Assembly (NCBI RefSeq): GCF_000478605.2
Contig: NZ_ASHX02000001.1
Coordinates: 2,953,895 to 3,017,894, forward strand
Length of the DNA: 64,000 nt
Source: Streptomyces thermolilacinus SPC6
GTDB lineage: Bacteria; Actinomycetota; Actinomycetes; Streptomycetales; Streptomycetaceae
Direction: 5' to 3'
Below are positions 53,298-62,946 of this stretch, piece by piece. Position numbers and translations under genes: made by a program. Position 1 is the stretch's first letter, and each line of letters starts with the position of its first letter. Below the pieces are notes generated by a model that saw only the letters and a list, made by a program, of their open reading frames with translations, was not told where the DNA came from and did no database searches.

Positions 53298-54887
53298 ATG
53301 GACCGGCGCTCACTGCTGACCACGGGACTGACGACCGGACTGGCGACCGGGCTCACGGCGGTGATGGCCGCGACGGCGGGCTGCGACGGCCCGCCCCCGA
53401 CCACACCCGCCTCCTCCCCCTCCCCTCCCGTCACACCGGCCCCGTCCTCCGGTCGCGCGCCCTCCTGGAAGGCGCTGGCCGCCGGGCTCGACGGGCCGCT
53501 GGTGCTGCCGGGAGACGAGGCGTACGCGACGGCCCGTCAGCTGTACAACCGCCGCTTCGACCATCTGCGCCCGGCGGCGGTCGCGTACGTGGCGGGCGAG
53601 GAGGACGTACGGGAGTGCCTGGCGTTCGCCCGCCGCCACGGGCTGCGGGTCGCGGCGCGCAACGGCGGACACTCGTACGGCGGTTGGTCCAGCGGCGACG
53701 GGCGGCTCGTGGTGGACGTGTCGCGGCTGGCCCGGGTGGAGGCGGACGGCGCGGCCGGCGCGGTGGCCGGGGCGGGCGCGCGGCTGGTGGACGTGTACCG
53801 CGCGCTGGCCGCGCGGGGCCGTACCGTACCGGCCGGGTCGTGCCCGACCGTCGGGGTGACCGGCCTGACGCTGGGCGGCGGCCACGGGGTGGTGTCCCGC
53901 GCGTACGGCCTGACCTGCGACAACCTGGAGGCGGCGACCCTGGTGACGGCGGAAGGCCGCACCGTGCGGGCGTCCGCCGACGAGGAACCGGACCTGCTGT
54001 GGGCGCTGCGGGGCGGCGGTCTCGCCGGGTTCGGGGTCGTGACGGAGCTGCGGTTCCGTACGCACCCGGCGCCGCCGACGGTGACCGCGTACCTGAACTG
54101 GCCGTGGCCGCGGGCGCGTGCGGTTCTGGCGGCCTGGCAGGTGTGGGGCCCGGACCTGCCGGACGAGATCTGGTCGCAGCTGCACCTGTCGGCGGGCGCG
54201 GGCGGCGGTACGCCGACGGTGACGGTGACCGCGATGACGCTGGGCGGGCGCGGGGACCTGGAGGACGCGGTGGACCGGCTCGCGGACCGGGTGGGTGCAC
54301 CGGCGTCGTCGGTGGCGCTGCGGGAACGGGGGTTCCTGGAGGCGATGCTCGTGTTCGGGGGGTGCGCGGGCCTGTCGGAGGAGCAGTGCCGGCTGCCCGG
54401 TCCGCTGCCGGGGCGGAGCCCGCGCGGGGCGCTGGGGCGGGAGACGTACGCCGCCCTGTCGGACTTCTTCGACCGGCCGCTGCCGGACGCGGGGCGGGCC
54501 GCGCTGACGACGGCGGTCGAGGCGTTCACCCGTACGGCGGTCGCGGAGGGCGGGGGCGGCGGCTCGGTGGCGCTGACGGCGCTGGGCGGCGCGGTGAACC
54601 GGGTGGACCCGGCGGCGACGGCGTTCGTGCACCGCCGGTCACGGACGCTGGCGCAGTACGCCGCGTCGTGGCAGCCGGGCACGCGGGGCGCGGTGCAGCA
54701 GCGGTGGCTGCGGCGCACCCGGGAGGGCATGCGGCGGTACGCGTCGGGGATGGCGTACCAGAACTACGCGGACCCGGCGCTGGCCGACTGGCGCCGCGCG
54801 TACTACGGGGAGGCGGCACCCCGGCTGGCGAGGCTGCGACGCCGGTACGACCCGGAGGGCCTGTTCACGTACGCGCAGTCACTGTGA
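53298..54887 (+). CDS. Exported FAD-dependent oxidoreductase (BBE family)
   Basis: 529 residues. MDRRSLLTTGLTTGLATGLT with a later TAGC lipobox suggests a twin-arginine lipoprotein. FAD-binding PCMH domain: RNGGHSYGG (His for 8-alpha linkage), and GSCPTVGVTGLTLGGGHG with Cys at the position of 6-S-cysteinyl flavin, so bicovalent FAD is likely. The BBE motif YQNYADPAL closes the protein. Family oxidises sugars or alkaloid-like substrates using oxygen. Odd: LRGGGLAGFGVVTE replaces the usual GGGGNFG. Confidence 0.92.
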   Translation: MDRRSLLTTGLTTGLATGLTAVMAATAGCDGPPPTTPASSPSPPVTPAPSSGRAPSWKALAAGLDGPLVLPGDEAYATARQLYNRRFDHLRPAAVAYVAGEEDVRECLAFARRHGLRVAARNGGHSYGGWSSGDGRLVVDVSRLARVEADGAAGAVAGAGARLVDVYRALAARGRTVPAGSCPTVGVTGLTLGGGHGVVSRAYGLTCDNLEAATLVTAEGRTVRASADEEPDLLWALRGGGLAGFGVVTELRFRTHPAPPTVTAYLNWPWPRARAVLAAWQVWGPDLPDEIWSQLHLSAGAGGGTPTVTVTAMTLGGRGDLEDAVDRLADRVGAPASSVALRERGFLEAMLVFGGCAGLSEEQCRLPGPLPGRSPRGALGRETYAALSDFFDRPLPDAGRAALTTAVEAFTRTAVAEGGGGGSVALTALGGAVNRVDPAATAFVHRRSRTLAQYAASWQPGTRGAVQQRWLRRTREGMRRYASGMAYQNYADPALADWRRAYYGEAAPRLARLRRRYDPEGLFTYAQSL

Positions 54888-55002
54888 GCAGGCGGGTCGG
54901 GGCCCGTAGGGGTCGGCGAGGGCCCGTAGGGGACGCCGCGCTCCGGCTCACGTGAGCCCGCAAGGGACGGCCGAGGCCCGTGGGGGACGGCACCCCGGAC
55001 CC

Positions 55003-55725
55003 CTAAGCAGCGAGGTCGCGCTCACCCCCTCCCTCCGCTCGTCTGCGAGGGTCCGCCAGTTCCACCGTCCCGTGTCCGTTCCGGGCGCCGCCGGGCGCCT
55101 TCCGGGACCGTACGAGCCACCCGACCCGCGGGGAGCGCGCGACGGCGGCGGTGAACGGGGTCAGCAGGGCGAGGGCGACGGGCGCGAGGAGCAGGGCGAT
55201 GGCGGTGCCGAGCGCGAAGCCGCCGACGACGTCGGTCGGGTAGTGGACGCCCATGTAGACGCGGCAGAAGCCCTCCGCGAGGGCGAGGGCGATGGCGGCG
55301 AGACCGAAGCGCTTGTCGGCGATGAACAGCCCGACGGCGATGGCCATGGCCAGGGTGGCGTGGTCGCTGACGAACGAGTAGTCCGTCTTGCCCTGCACGA
55401 GGACTTCGAGGCCGTCGTGGTCGCGGAACGGCCGGGGCCGCTCGACGAAGCCGCGGATGGGGACGTTGACCAGCACGGCGAGCGCGGCGGCGAGCGGCGC
55501 CCACACGATGCCTGCGACCGCGGAGACGGAGTCCTCCAGCGCGCCGCGCCGCCGGACGCTCCACCAGCACCAGAGGGTGACGAGGACGAGCCCGAGCATG
55601 ATCCCGTACTCGCCGACGAACCCCATGACGCGGTCCAGCCAGCCCGGGGCGGCCTTGGCCAGCCCGTTGATGTCGTAGAGCAGGCTGACATCGGGGTTCG
55701 TACCGTCCGATGCGAGTCCGGCCAT
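55003..55725 (-). CDS. PAP2-family membrane phosphatase
   Basis: 240 residues, six helices. Phosphatase motifs: a divergent first motif VERPRPF, second SDHATLAM, third RVYMGVHYPTDVVGG. Likely removes phosphate from a lipid carrier (undecaprenyl pyrophosphate) or phosphatidic acid outside the membrane. ATG 55725. Confidence 0.92.
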   Translation of the reverse strand: MAGLASDGTNPDVSLLYDINGLAKAAPGWLDRVMGFVGEYGIMLGLVLVTLWCWWSVRRRGALEDSVSAVAGIVWAPLAAALAVLVNVPIRGFVERPRPFRDHDGLEVLVQGKTDYSFVSDHATLAMAIAVGLFIADKRFGLAAIALALAEGFCRVYMGVHYPTDVVGGFALGTAIALLLAPVALALLTPFTAAVARSPRVGWLVRSRKAPGGARNGHGTVELADPRRRAEGGGERDLAA

Positions 55726-55873
55726 GCGCTGCGGCCCCTTGCCTTGTGCTGCGGTGAGGTGGTTGCGATCAGTCGGGGGAACGTCCTGTGCGAGGGGTAC
55801 GTTCCACGCTCCACGAAACGCTCACACGACGTTATCGAAGAGAGATCGCGGCCCTCCGTCCGGGGCGGTCCGA

Positions 55874-56896
55874 TCAGGCGTCAGTTCCGTGCGTGGGCAG
55901 GGCCTTCGCGCCGTCCTGGGTGACGCGGGTCGCGCCGAAGTAGTCCGGTGTGTCGATCTTGTCGAAGCGGATGACGGCGCCGGTGTAAGGGGCATTGATC
56001 ATGTACCCGCCGCCGACGTACATGCCGACGTGCCGGATGGCGCGGGAGTCGGTCAGGTCGTCGGAGAAGAAGACCAGGTCGCCGGGGAGCAGCTCGTCGC
56101 GTGAGGGGTGGGGGCCGGCGTTGTACTGGTCGTTGGCGACGCGCGGCAGCTTGATGCCGACGGTGGCGTACGCGGCCTGGGTGAGCCCGGAGCAGTCGAA
56201 CCGGCCGCCGTCGGCCGCGGTGCCCTCGCCGCCCCACAGGTAGGGCTTGCCGAGCTGCTTCTGGGCGAAGTAGATGGCGCCGGCGGCCTGCCGGGACGGC
56301 TCGACGGGGCCGACGGGCCGGGCGAAGCTCTTCTCCAGGGACCTGATGATCCGGACGTAGTTCTGGGTCTCCTTGTACGGGGGGACGCCGCCGTACTTGA
56401 TGACCGCGTACGCGCCGGCGTTGTAGGCGGCGAGCATGTTGTCGGTGGGGTCGCCGGGGACGTCCTTCACGTACTGGGCGAGTGAGCAGTCGTAGGAGGC
56501 GGCCGACGGGATGGCGTCGTTCGGGTCCCACACGTCCCGGTCGCCGTCCTTGTCGCCGTCCACGCCGTGCGCGGCCCAGGTGCCGGGGATGAACTGCGCG
56601 ATGCCCTGCGCCGAGGCGTGGCTCTGGGCGCGCGGGTTCCAGCCGCTCTCCTGGTACAGCTGGGCGGCGAGCAGCGCGGGGTTGACGGCCGGGCAGAGGT
56701 TGCCCCACCGCTGCACGAGCGGCTGGTACGCGGCGGGCACGGCTCCCTTGGCGAGCCCGACGGCCCCCCGTACGCCCCCGCCCCCGCCCCCGCCGACGAG
56801 CTGGGCGGCGACGACGTAGGTACCGACGACGAGCAACGCGACGAAACTCAGGCAGGCCCCGAAGACGACCCCGCCCACCAGCCACGCCTTACGCAC
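55874..56896 (-). CDS. Bifunctional lytic transglycosylase/NlpC-P60 hydrolase
   Basis: About 340 residues. Signal anchor (WLVGGVVFGACLSFVALLVV), SLT domain (YQESGWNP with catalytic Glu, SAQGIAQFIPGTW, AAYNAGAYAV) and C40 peptidase (FDCSGLTQAAY with Cys, IRHVGMYVGGG with His, MINAP). Cuts both glycan and stem peptides of peptidoglycan. The frame opens with TTG 56902; GTG 56896 (VRKAW) is the more likely start, since GGGGG lies at a suitable distance. Confidence 0.93.
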   Translation of the reverse strand: MRKAWLVGGVVFGACLSFVALLVVGTYVVAAQLVGGGGGGGVRGAVGLAKGAVPAAYQPLVQRWGNLCPAVNPALLAAQLYQESGWNPRAQSHASAQGIAQFIPGTWAAHGVDGDKDGDRDVWDPNDAIPSAASYDCSLAQYVKDVPGDPTDNMLAAYNAGAYAVIKYGGVPPYKETQNYVRIIRSLEKSFARPVGPVEPSRQAAGAIYFAQKQLGKPYLWGGEGTAADGGRFDCSGLTQAAYATVGIKLPRVANDQYNAGPHPSRDELLPGDLVFFSDDLTDSRAIRHVGMYVGGGYMINAPYTGAVIRFDKIDTPDYFGATRVTQDGAKALPTHGTDA

Positions 56897-57020
56897 CGTC
56901 AACCCCCGTCGCCAGTAGGGCCCTCATCCGCGCCGTCAACAGTTTAGGCGTCGACTGCCCGCCCGGGCAGGCCCAGAAGCCCATTGCATCCGAAAACCAG
57001 CACATGTGATGATCCGCCAC

Positions 57021-57590
57021 ATGACCACACCGGGGGAGGGTCGCGGTGAACCGGCCGCAGCGGAACAACCGCGCAGGTCATCACGCCTGGAAGCCCTGAG
57101 CGCACCACACGGCGCACCTGCCGCGGCACCGGCATCGAAGAAGTTGAATCCGCAACTGCAACGCGTAATTCCGGACACGGCGGCCGAAGCGCGACGGGAG
57201 TTCGCCGTCCTGCTGGGTGAGTTCCGCCGCACTCCCGTCCTCGTCCCGCTCGCGGCCGGTGGCGGCCTGTGGACGGCGGACCGGGGCGGCGTCCGCTGGA
57301 TCTGCGCCTTCTCCCACGAGGCGGCGCTGTCCCGCTTCGCACACGCCCGGGGCGAGGCCCACCGGACGTGGGAGTACCGCACGGTGCTGGGCGCACGGCT
57401 GCTCGACGTGATGGTGCCGACGCTCGGCGTACCGGCCGGCGTGGCACTGGACGCGGGCAGCGACGACGGCGCGCTGTTCCCGCCGGTCCGGGGCGTCGTG
57501 CCGGACACGGCGGCGATCGATCTCGAGGACGGCCGGGACGACCGGCACCGCGTGGGCGGCCGGGACGAGCGCGACGGGGGGGCGCCATGA
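57021..57590 (+). CDS. SseB-like domain protein
   Basis: 189 residues. Ala/Pro/Glu-rich N-terminus, then an SseB N-terminal-type domain: EFAVLLGEFRRTPVLVPLA, GGLWTADRGGVRWICAFSHE and AGVALDAGSDDGALFPPV. In actinobacteria such domains lie beside polymorphic-toxin/T7SS genes; role unknown. ATG 57021 is used; ATG 57009 is an alternative. Overlaps the next gene by ATGA. Confidence 0.85.
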   Translation: MTTPGEGRGEPAAAEQPRRSSRLEALSAPHGAPAAAPASKKLNPQLQRVIPDTAAEARREFAVLLGEFRRTPVLVPLAAGGGLWTADRGGVRWICAFSHEAALSRFAHARGEAHRTWEYRTVLGARLLDVMVPTLGVPAGVALDAGSDDGALFPPVRGVVPDTAAIDLEDGRDDRHRVGGRDERDGGAP

Positions 57591-58228
57591 GCGGTGAACC
57601 GGATCTGAACCTGCCGCCGGGGACGGCCCGGCTGCTCACCGAGGGCATCAACAAGGCCCACGGGGAGCTGAAGGACCTCGCCTCCATCGGCGACGCCACC
57701 GCGGGCGGCGGCTTCTCCGACCTGGCGCTGTCCGCGCTGGAGCTCGGCCACCGCGGGCTGGCCGCCGAGTTCCGCACGTTCTGCGACCGCTGGGGCTGGG
57801 GCGTACGCGACCTCATGCGGCGCGGCAACGCCTTCGCGCACGCCGTCGGCCTCGCCGCCGGGGCGCTCCACGAGCAGGACCAGTACGTGAAGAACACCTT
57901 CAAGGTCGTCGTGAACGGCGTCAACGGGAACCCCCACCTGACGGAGGAGGAGGTGCAGGCCAGGAGCTGGGACTCGATCATCTCCCAGCGCCCCACGGAC
58001 GGCGCCGACTGGAGCGAGGAGTCGTTCAGCGCAGCGCACGCGGAGTCGGAGCAGGTCTGGAACGACGTGGGCTACGACGTCCAGCACCAGATCGCGGACT
58101 CCATGGAGCGCGCCGGGGCCCTCGACAGCCACGAGCGCGAACTGCTGGACACGGTCCACCGCGAGATGTACGAGCCGACGGACGAGGCCGTCCGGCGCGC
58201 CGGGGGACAGGCCGGAGGCGGCGACTGA
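57587..58228 (+). CDS. Helical protein coupled to RHS toxin gene
   Basis: 213 residues, mainly helical (AHGELKDLASIGDATAGGGF; LALSALELGHRGLAAEFRTF; WGWGVRDLMRRGNAFAHAVG). The length and helical pairs with a Trp-x-Gly (WGWG) resemble WXG100-like or chaperone partners of type VII secretion substrates. Stop overlaps the RHS start (TGATGG, 1 base shared). Probably a secretion or folding partner of the toxin. No enzymatic motif. Confidence 0.8.
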   Translation: MSGEPDLNLPPGTARLLTEGINKAHGELKDLASIGDATAGGGFSDLALSALELGHRGLAAEFRTFCDRWGWGVRDLMRRGNAFAHAVGLAAGALHEQDQYVKNTFKVVVNGVNGNPHLTEEEVQARSWDSIISQRPTDGADWSEESFSAAHAESEQVWNDVGYDVQHQIADSMERAGALDSHERELLDTVHREMYEPTDEAVRRAGGQAGGGD

Positions 58229-61200
58229 TGGGCGACATCTTCGACAAGCTGGAGGGCGCCTGGGAAGGCGCCAAGCGCGTCACCGGCCACGTCGTGGACC
58301 ACGTGACCAACGAGACCGGCGCGTTCCTCGACCACGTCGGCGCGGAGGGTCTCGCCGACGACGTGGAGGACTGGGGCGACGAGACCGCGTCGTCGCTCGG
58401 CGCGGCGATCGGCGAACAGCAACTGGGCCGGACCGAACAGGCCGACGAGCTGGTCCACGGCAAGCCCGCCACCATCACGGCCACGGTCAGGAATCTCCGC
58501 GACTTCGAGAGCGCCTTCGACATGGTCGGCCGGGGCCTGAAGGGCCTGGACTCGGCGAGCTGGAAGGGCGAGGCCGCGGAGGCGTTCCGGGAGAAGTTCG
58601 GGCTGCTGCCCGGCGAGTGGCTGCGCGCCGCCGACGCCTGCGGGGAGGCGGCGAAGGCCCTTGACGTGTACGCGGACGTCCTCACGCGGGCCCAGACGAG
58701 GGCGCAGGAGGCCATCGACCTCTACGAGCAGGGCCAGGAGGACTCGAAGAAGGCCGTCGACGCGCACAACGCGAAGATCGACGCGTACAACGCCTCGCTC
58801 TCCACCGACCGTCCGCTCCCCGAGCCGGGGGCGTTCTCCGACCCCGGTGTGCGGCGGCGCGAGCAGGCCCAGGACATCCTCAAGGCGGCGCGTCTCCAGC
58901 GCGACGAGGCCGCGGAGGTCGCCACGTCCGCCGTGCGGGCGGCCCTGGCGCACGCCCCTGACCCGTCGGCGAAGGAGAGGGCGCTCAAGTCCCTCAAGGA
59001 CGGCATGATGTCCGGGGCCGTCGAGATGAGCCACTTCGCCGCGGGCATGGCCAAGGGCACGATCGGCGTCACCAACTTCGTCCGGTCGATCCTGCCCGTC
59101 GACCCGTACAACCTCACGCACCCGGCCGAGTACTACAAGAACGTCAACATGACCCTCGCCGGTCTGGTGACGACGCTCGCCCACCCCGACGAGGCGATCG
59201 CGAGGGCCTGGGAGGCCGCGAAGAAGGACCCGAGCGAGTTCATCGGCCGTCTGATCCCGGAGCTGCTGGGCACCAAGGGAGCGGGCGGCCTGAAGACGGC
59301 CGCGACCGCCGGGCTCAGGAGCGGGACGAAGCACGGCCTGGACGACGCGGCCCAGGCAGCACGCAAGGGCACCGAGGACCCCGCCAAGCCGGCACGCGAG
59401 GAGCACGCCGTCGAGAGGGGGACCACGGACCCGGTGGACCTGGCCACCGGCACCATGTTCCTCCCCCAGACCGACCTGGCCCTCCCCGGCGTCCTCCCGC
59501 TGGTCTTCCGCCGCCGGGTGGCGTCGAACTACCGGGCGGGCCGCTGGTTCGGCCCCTCGTGGTCATCGACGGCGGACCAGCGGCTGGAGATCGGCGCCGA
59601 GGGCGTGATCTTCGTGTGCGAGGACGGACTGCTCCTGACGTACCCGCACCCCGCACCCGATGTGCCGACGCTCCCGAGCCACGGCCCTCGCTGGCCGCTC
59701 AGCCGCGGCCCGGACGGCGGCTACACGGTCACGGACCCGGAGGCGGGAAGGGCCTGGCACTTCACGGAGCGGCGGACCGGACGGGCGCTGCTCGGCCAGA
59801 TCGACGACCGGAACGGCAACTGGATCACCTTCGAGTACGACGAGGACGGCGCGCCCACGTCGATCGTCCACCACGGCGGGTACCACCTGCGGCTCACCAC
59901 GCGCGAGGGCCGGATCACCGCCCTCCACCTGGCGGGCGGGGCGCCGGACGGCACGGACCAGGAGGTCGTCCGGTACGACTACACGGACGGCCACCTGACC
60001 GGGGTGATCAACTCCTCGGGGCTCCCCCTCCGCTTCACCTACGACGACCGGGCCCGGGTCACCTCCTGGACGGACCGCAACGGCAGCCGGTACGACTACG
60101 CGTACGACGACCGCGACCGGTGCGTCGCGGAAGGCGGCGAGGCGGGCCACATCGCCCTGCGCCTGACCTACGACGAGACGGACCCGGAGACCGGCCACCG
60201 CGTCACCACGACGACGACGCCGGAGGGCGCGACCCACCGCTACCTGGTCAACGAAGCGCACCAGGTGGTCGCGGAGACCGACCCGCTGGGCGCGGTGACC
60301 CGGTACGAGCGCGACCGCTACAACCGCCTGCTGTCGCGGACGGACCCGCTGGGCCGCACGACGCGCTTCACGTACGACGACGCGGGCAACCTCACCACGG
60401 TGACCCGCCCCGACGGCCGGAGGACGACCGCCGAGTACAACGAGCTGGGTCTCCCGGTCCGGATCGTGCACCCGGACGGCAGGGTGGTGCGCCAGACGTA
60501 CGACGAGCGCGGCAACCGCACGTCGGTGACGGACCCCACGGGCGCGACGACCACGTTCGCGTACGACGCGGCGGGCCGTCCCGTGTCGGTGACGGACCCG
60601 CTCGGCCACACGACGTCGGTCGGCTACACCCCCGCGGGCCTCCTGGTGACCGTCACGGACCCGCGGGGCGCCACCATCCGCTACGTCCGCGACGCCCTCG
60701 GCCGCCCGACGGCGATCACGGACGCCCTCGGCGCGACCACCCGCCTGGAGTGGACCCCCGAGGGCCTGCTGTCCCGCCGCGTCGAGCCGGACGGAACGGA
60801 GCAGACCTGGACGTACGACGGCGAGGGCAACTGTGTCACGCACACGGACGCGATGGGCGGGGTCACCCGGTTCGAGTACACCCACTTCGACCTGCTGAAG
60901 GCCCGCACGGACCCGGACGGCGTGCGCTACGAGTTCACCCATGACACGGCCCTGCGCCTGGTGGAGGTGCTGGGCCCGCAGGGCCTGACGTGGACGTACG
61001 AGTACGACGAGGCGGGCCGGCTGCGGTCGGAGACGGACTTCGACGGCCGCACGCTGACGTACGAGCACGACGCGGCCGGGCAGCTGACCGCCAGGACCAA
61101 CGGCCTGGGCGAGACCATCCGCTACGACCGCGACGCCCTGGGCAGGACGGTCCGCAAGGACGTGGCGGGCACGGTCACCACCTTCGCGTACGACGTGTTC

Positions 61201-61497
61201 GACGCGCTCGCGGAGGCGGTGTCCCCGGACGTCACGCTGACGCGGTTCCGGGACCGCCACGGCCGCCTGCTGTCGGAGACGGTGAACGGCCGGGAGCTGC
61301 GCTACACGTACGACGCCCTGGGCCGCCGCACGGGCCGCACGACGCCGTCCGGCGCGGTCAGCGAGTGGACGTACGACGCGGCGGGCCTTCGTACGCGGCT
61401 CACGACGTCGGGCCGCACGCTCACGTTCGAGCACGACGCGGCAGGCCGGGAGACGACCCGCCACATCTCCGGAACCCTGCAGCTCACCCACGCCTAG
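58228..61497 (+). CDS. RHS-repeat polymorphic toxin, N-terminal part ended by in-frame TAG
   Basis: 1089 residues before TAG 61495-61497. Layout: WXG100/LXG-like N-terminus (residues about 80-260, with SWKGEAAEAFREKF around Trp112) pointing to type VII secretion; membrane-active-looking stretch (about 270-380); DUF6531 (TTDPVDLATGTMFLPQTDLA, about 400-475); then many YD repeats (YDAAGR, YDALGR, YDEAGR). The same frame continues past the TAG with perfect repeat register to 62946, so a single nucleotide change (TAC to TAG in HAY-DGLGRL) is the simplest explanation. Functional toxin would need readthrough, a sequencing error, or repair. Same frame as the downstream half. Confidence 0.85.
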   Translation: MGDIFDKLEGAWEGAKRVTGHVVDHVTNETGAFLDHVGAEGLADDVEDWGDETASSLGAAIGEQQLGRTEQADELVHGKPATITATVRNLRDFESAFDMVGRGLKGLDSASWKGEAAEAFREKFGLLPGEWLRAADACGEAAKALDVYADVLTRAQTRAQEAIDLYEQGQEDSKKAVDAHNAKIDAYNASLSTDRPLPEPGAFSDPGVRRREQAQDILKAARLQRDEAAEVATSAVRAALAHAPDPSAKERALKSLKDGMMSGAVEMSHFAAGMAKGTIGVTNFVRSILPVDPYNLTHPAEYYKNVNMTLAGLVTTLAHPDEAIARAWEAAKKDPSEFIGRLIPELLGTKGAGGLKTAATAGLRSGTKHGLDDAAQAARKGTEDPAKPAREEHAVERGTTDPVDLATGTMFLPQTDLALPGVLPLVFRRRVASNYRAGRWFGPSWSSTADQRLEIGAEGVIFVCEDGLLLTYPHPAPDVPTLPSHGPRWPLSRGPDGGYTVTDPEAGRAWHFTERRTGRALLGQIDDRNGNWITFEYDEDGAPTSIVHHGGYHLRLTTREGRITALHLAGGAPDGTDQEVVRYDYTDGHLTGVINSSGLPLRFTYDDRARVTSWTDRNGSRYDYAYDDRDRCVAEGGEAGHIALRLTYDETDPETGHRVTTTTTPEGATHRYLVNEAHQVVAETDPLGAVTRYERDRYNRLLSRTDPLGRTTRFTYDDAGNLTTVTRPDGRRTTAEYNELGLPVRIVHPDGRVVRQTYDERGNRTSVTDPTGATTTFAYDAAGRPVSVTDPLGHTTSVGYTPAGLLVTVTDPRGATIRYVRDALGRPTAITDALGATTRLEWTPEGLLSRRVEPDGTEQTWTYDGEGNCVTHTDAMGGVTRFEYTHFDLLKARTDPDGVRYEFTHDTALRLVEVLGPQGLTWTYEYDEAGRLRSETDFDGRTLTYEHDAAGQLTARTNGLGETIRYDRDALGRTVRKDVAGTVTTFAYDVFDALAEAVSPDVTLTRFRDRHGRLLSETVNGRELRYTYDALGRRTGRTTPSGAVSEWTYDAAGLRTRLTTSGRTLTFEHDAAGRETTRHISGTLQLTHA

Positions 61498-61527
61498 GAC
61501 GGGCTGGGCCGCCTGACGCACCAGCAC

Positions 61528-62946
61528 ATGGGCGCAGCCGGCCGGACCCTCCAGGAGCGCACCTACACCTACCGCGCGGACGGCCACCTGACCGCGATCG
61601 ACGACCTCCTCTCCGGACCGCGCCGCTTCGACCTCGACGCCTCCGGCCGCGTCACGGCCGTCCACGCGGCGAACTGGTCGGAGCGGTACGCGTACGACGA
61701 GGCGGGCAACCAGACCGAGGCGACCTGGCCCGCGACGCATCCCGGCCAGGAGGCCACGGGCCCTCGTACGTACACGGGCACCCGCATCACCCGCGCGGGC
61801 CGCGTCCGCTACGAGCACGACGCCCAGGGCCGCGTCGTCCTCCGCCAGAAGCCGCGCCTGTCGCACAAACCGGCCACCTGGCACTACACCTGGGACGCGG
61901 AGGACCGCCTGACCCACATCAGGACCCCGGACGGCACGGTCTGGCACTACGTGTACGACCCGTTGGGCCGCCGGGTGGCGAAGCGGCGCCTGGCGGGGGA
62001 CGGCGAGACGGTCCTGGAGGAGACCACCTTCACCTGGGACGGCACGACGCTCTGCGAGCAGACGACCGACTCCCCGGACCTGCCCCACCCCGTGGCGCTG
62101 ACCTGGGACCACAAGGGCCTCCAGCCCCTGACCCAGACCGAACGCCTCCTGAACCGCGACACCCCGCAGGAGGTCGTCGACGCCCGCTTCTTCACCATGG
62201 TCACCGACCTGGTGGGCACCCCGTCGGAGCTGATCGACGAGTCGGGCACGATCGCCTGGCACACCCGCACCACCCTGTGGGGCACGACAACCTGGTCCTC
62301 CACCAGCACCACGTACACCCCCCTCCGCTTCCCGGGCCAGTACTACGACCCGGAATCGGGCCTCCACTACAACTACTTCCGCCACTACGACCCGGAAACC
62401 GCCCGCTACCTGAGCGGGGACCCGTTGGGCCTGGCAGCTGCGCCCAACCCCTTGGTTTACGTGCGGAATCCGCACGCCCGCATCGACCCTCTGGGACTGT
62501 TCGGGTGCCCGAAGGAGGACCACCTCTTCCGAGGAACGACCCAGGGATTCGATGCGAGCGAAGGAACACAACAGTCCGGTTTCACCCCCACATCCACGGA
62601 TCCAGGAGTAGCCACAGTCTTCGCTCGCCATTCGGAACAGTACGGCGATGCCGTAGTGCTGCTCATCCCCCGAAGCGCCCTCGAGGGCGTCCAACTAGAA
62701 AGCGGGTTCATCCGGGCCGAGGCAGAGGTCGCAGTGGGGCTGCCGGCAGCAGAGGTGGCCCGTAGGGCCAGCGTCCAGATACCCTCTGCCACGGCTAAGG
62801 AGATACTTGCGGAGATGGGTATCCACGTTCCGAAGGTGCACGGTTATCAGAACATATCCGATGCTCTCGAGTGGGACGTGCCCAAGCTCACACCCGAGCA
62901 GATCACTCACTTCGTCGCGGAGGCGTACAGGCGTGGCCGACCCTGA
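61528..62946 (+). CDS. RHS polymorphic toxin, C-terminal part with ADP-ribosyltransferase-like tip
   Basis: Continues the frame of the upstream gene. YD repeats run to the RHS core end RFPGQYYDPESGLHYNYFRH with YLSGDPLGL, after which the toxin tip begins near residue 1423 of the joined protein. The tip has HLFRGTTQGF (Arg), TSTDPGVATVFARHSE (Ser-Thr) and IRAEAEVAV (Glu), an R-S-E series typical of ADP-ribosyltransferase folds; this is inference from motif order only. DNA from about 62500 is less GC-rich than the RHS core, as in exchanged toxin tips. ATG 61528 could start a shorter protein but has no good ribosome site. Confidence 0.75.
   Translation: MGAAGRTLQERTYTYRADGHLTAIDDLLSGPRRFDLDASGRVTAVHAANWSERYAYDEAGNQTEATWPATHPGQEATGPRTYTGTRITRAGRVRYEHDAQGRVVLRQKPRLSHKPATWHYTWDAEDRLTHIRTPDGTVWHYVYDPLGRRVAKRRLAGDGETVLEETTFTWDGTTLCEQTTDSPDLPHPVALTWDHKGLQPLTQTERLLNRDTPQEVVDARFFTMVTDLVGTPSELIDESGTIAWHTRTTLWGTTTWSSTSTTYTPLRFPGQYYDPESGLHYNYFRHYDPETARYLSGDPLGLAAAPNPLVYVRNPHARIDPLGLFGCPKEDHLFRGTTQGFDASEGTQQSGFTPTSTDPGVATVFARHSEQYGDAVVLLIPRSALEGVQLESGFIRAEAEVAVGLPAAEVARRASVQIPSATAKEILAEMGIHVPKVHGYQNISDALEWDVPKLTPEQITHFVAEAYRRGRP

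Noticed and set aside
59563..62694. 1043-codon open frame antisense to the RHS gene
   Set aside because: Antisense frames in high-GC YD-repeat genes stay open by codon bias; its Val/Arg/Gly-rich translation has no domain.
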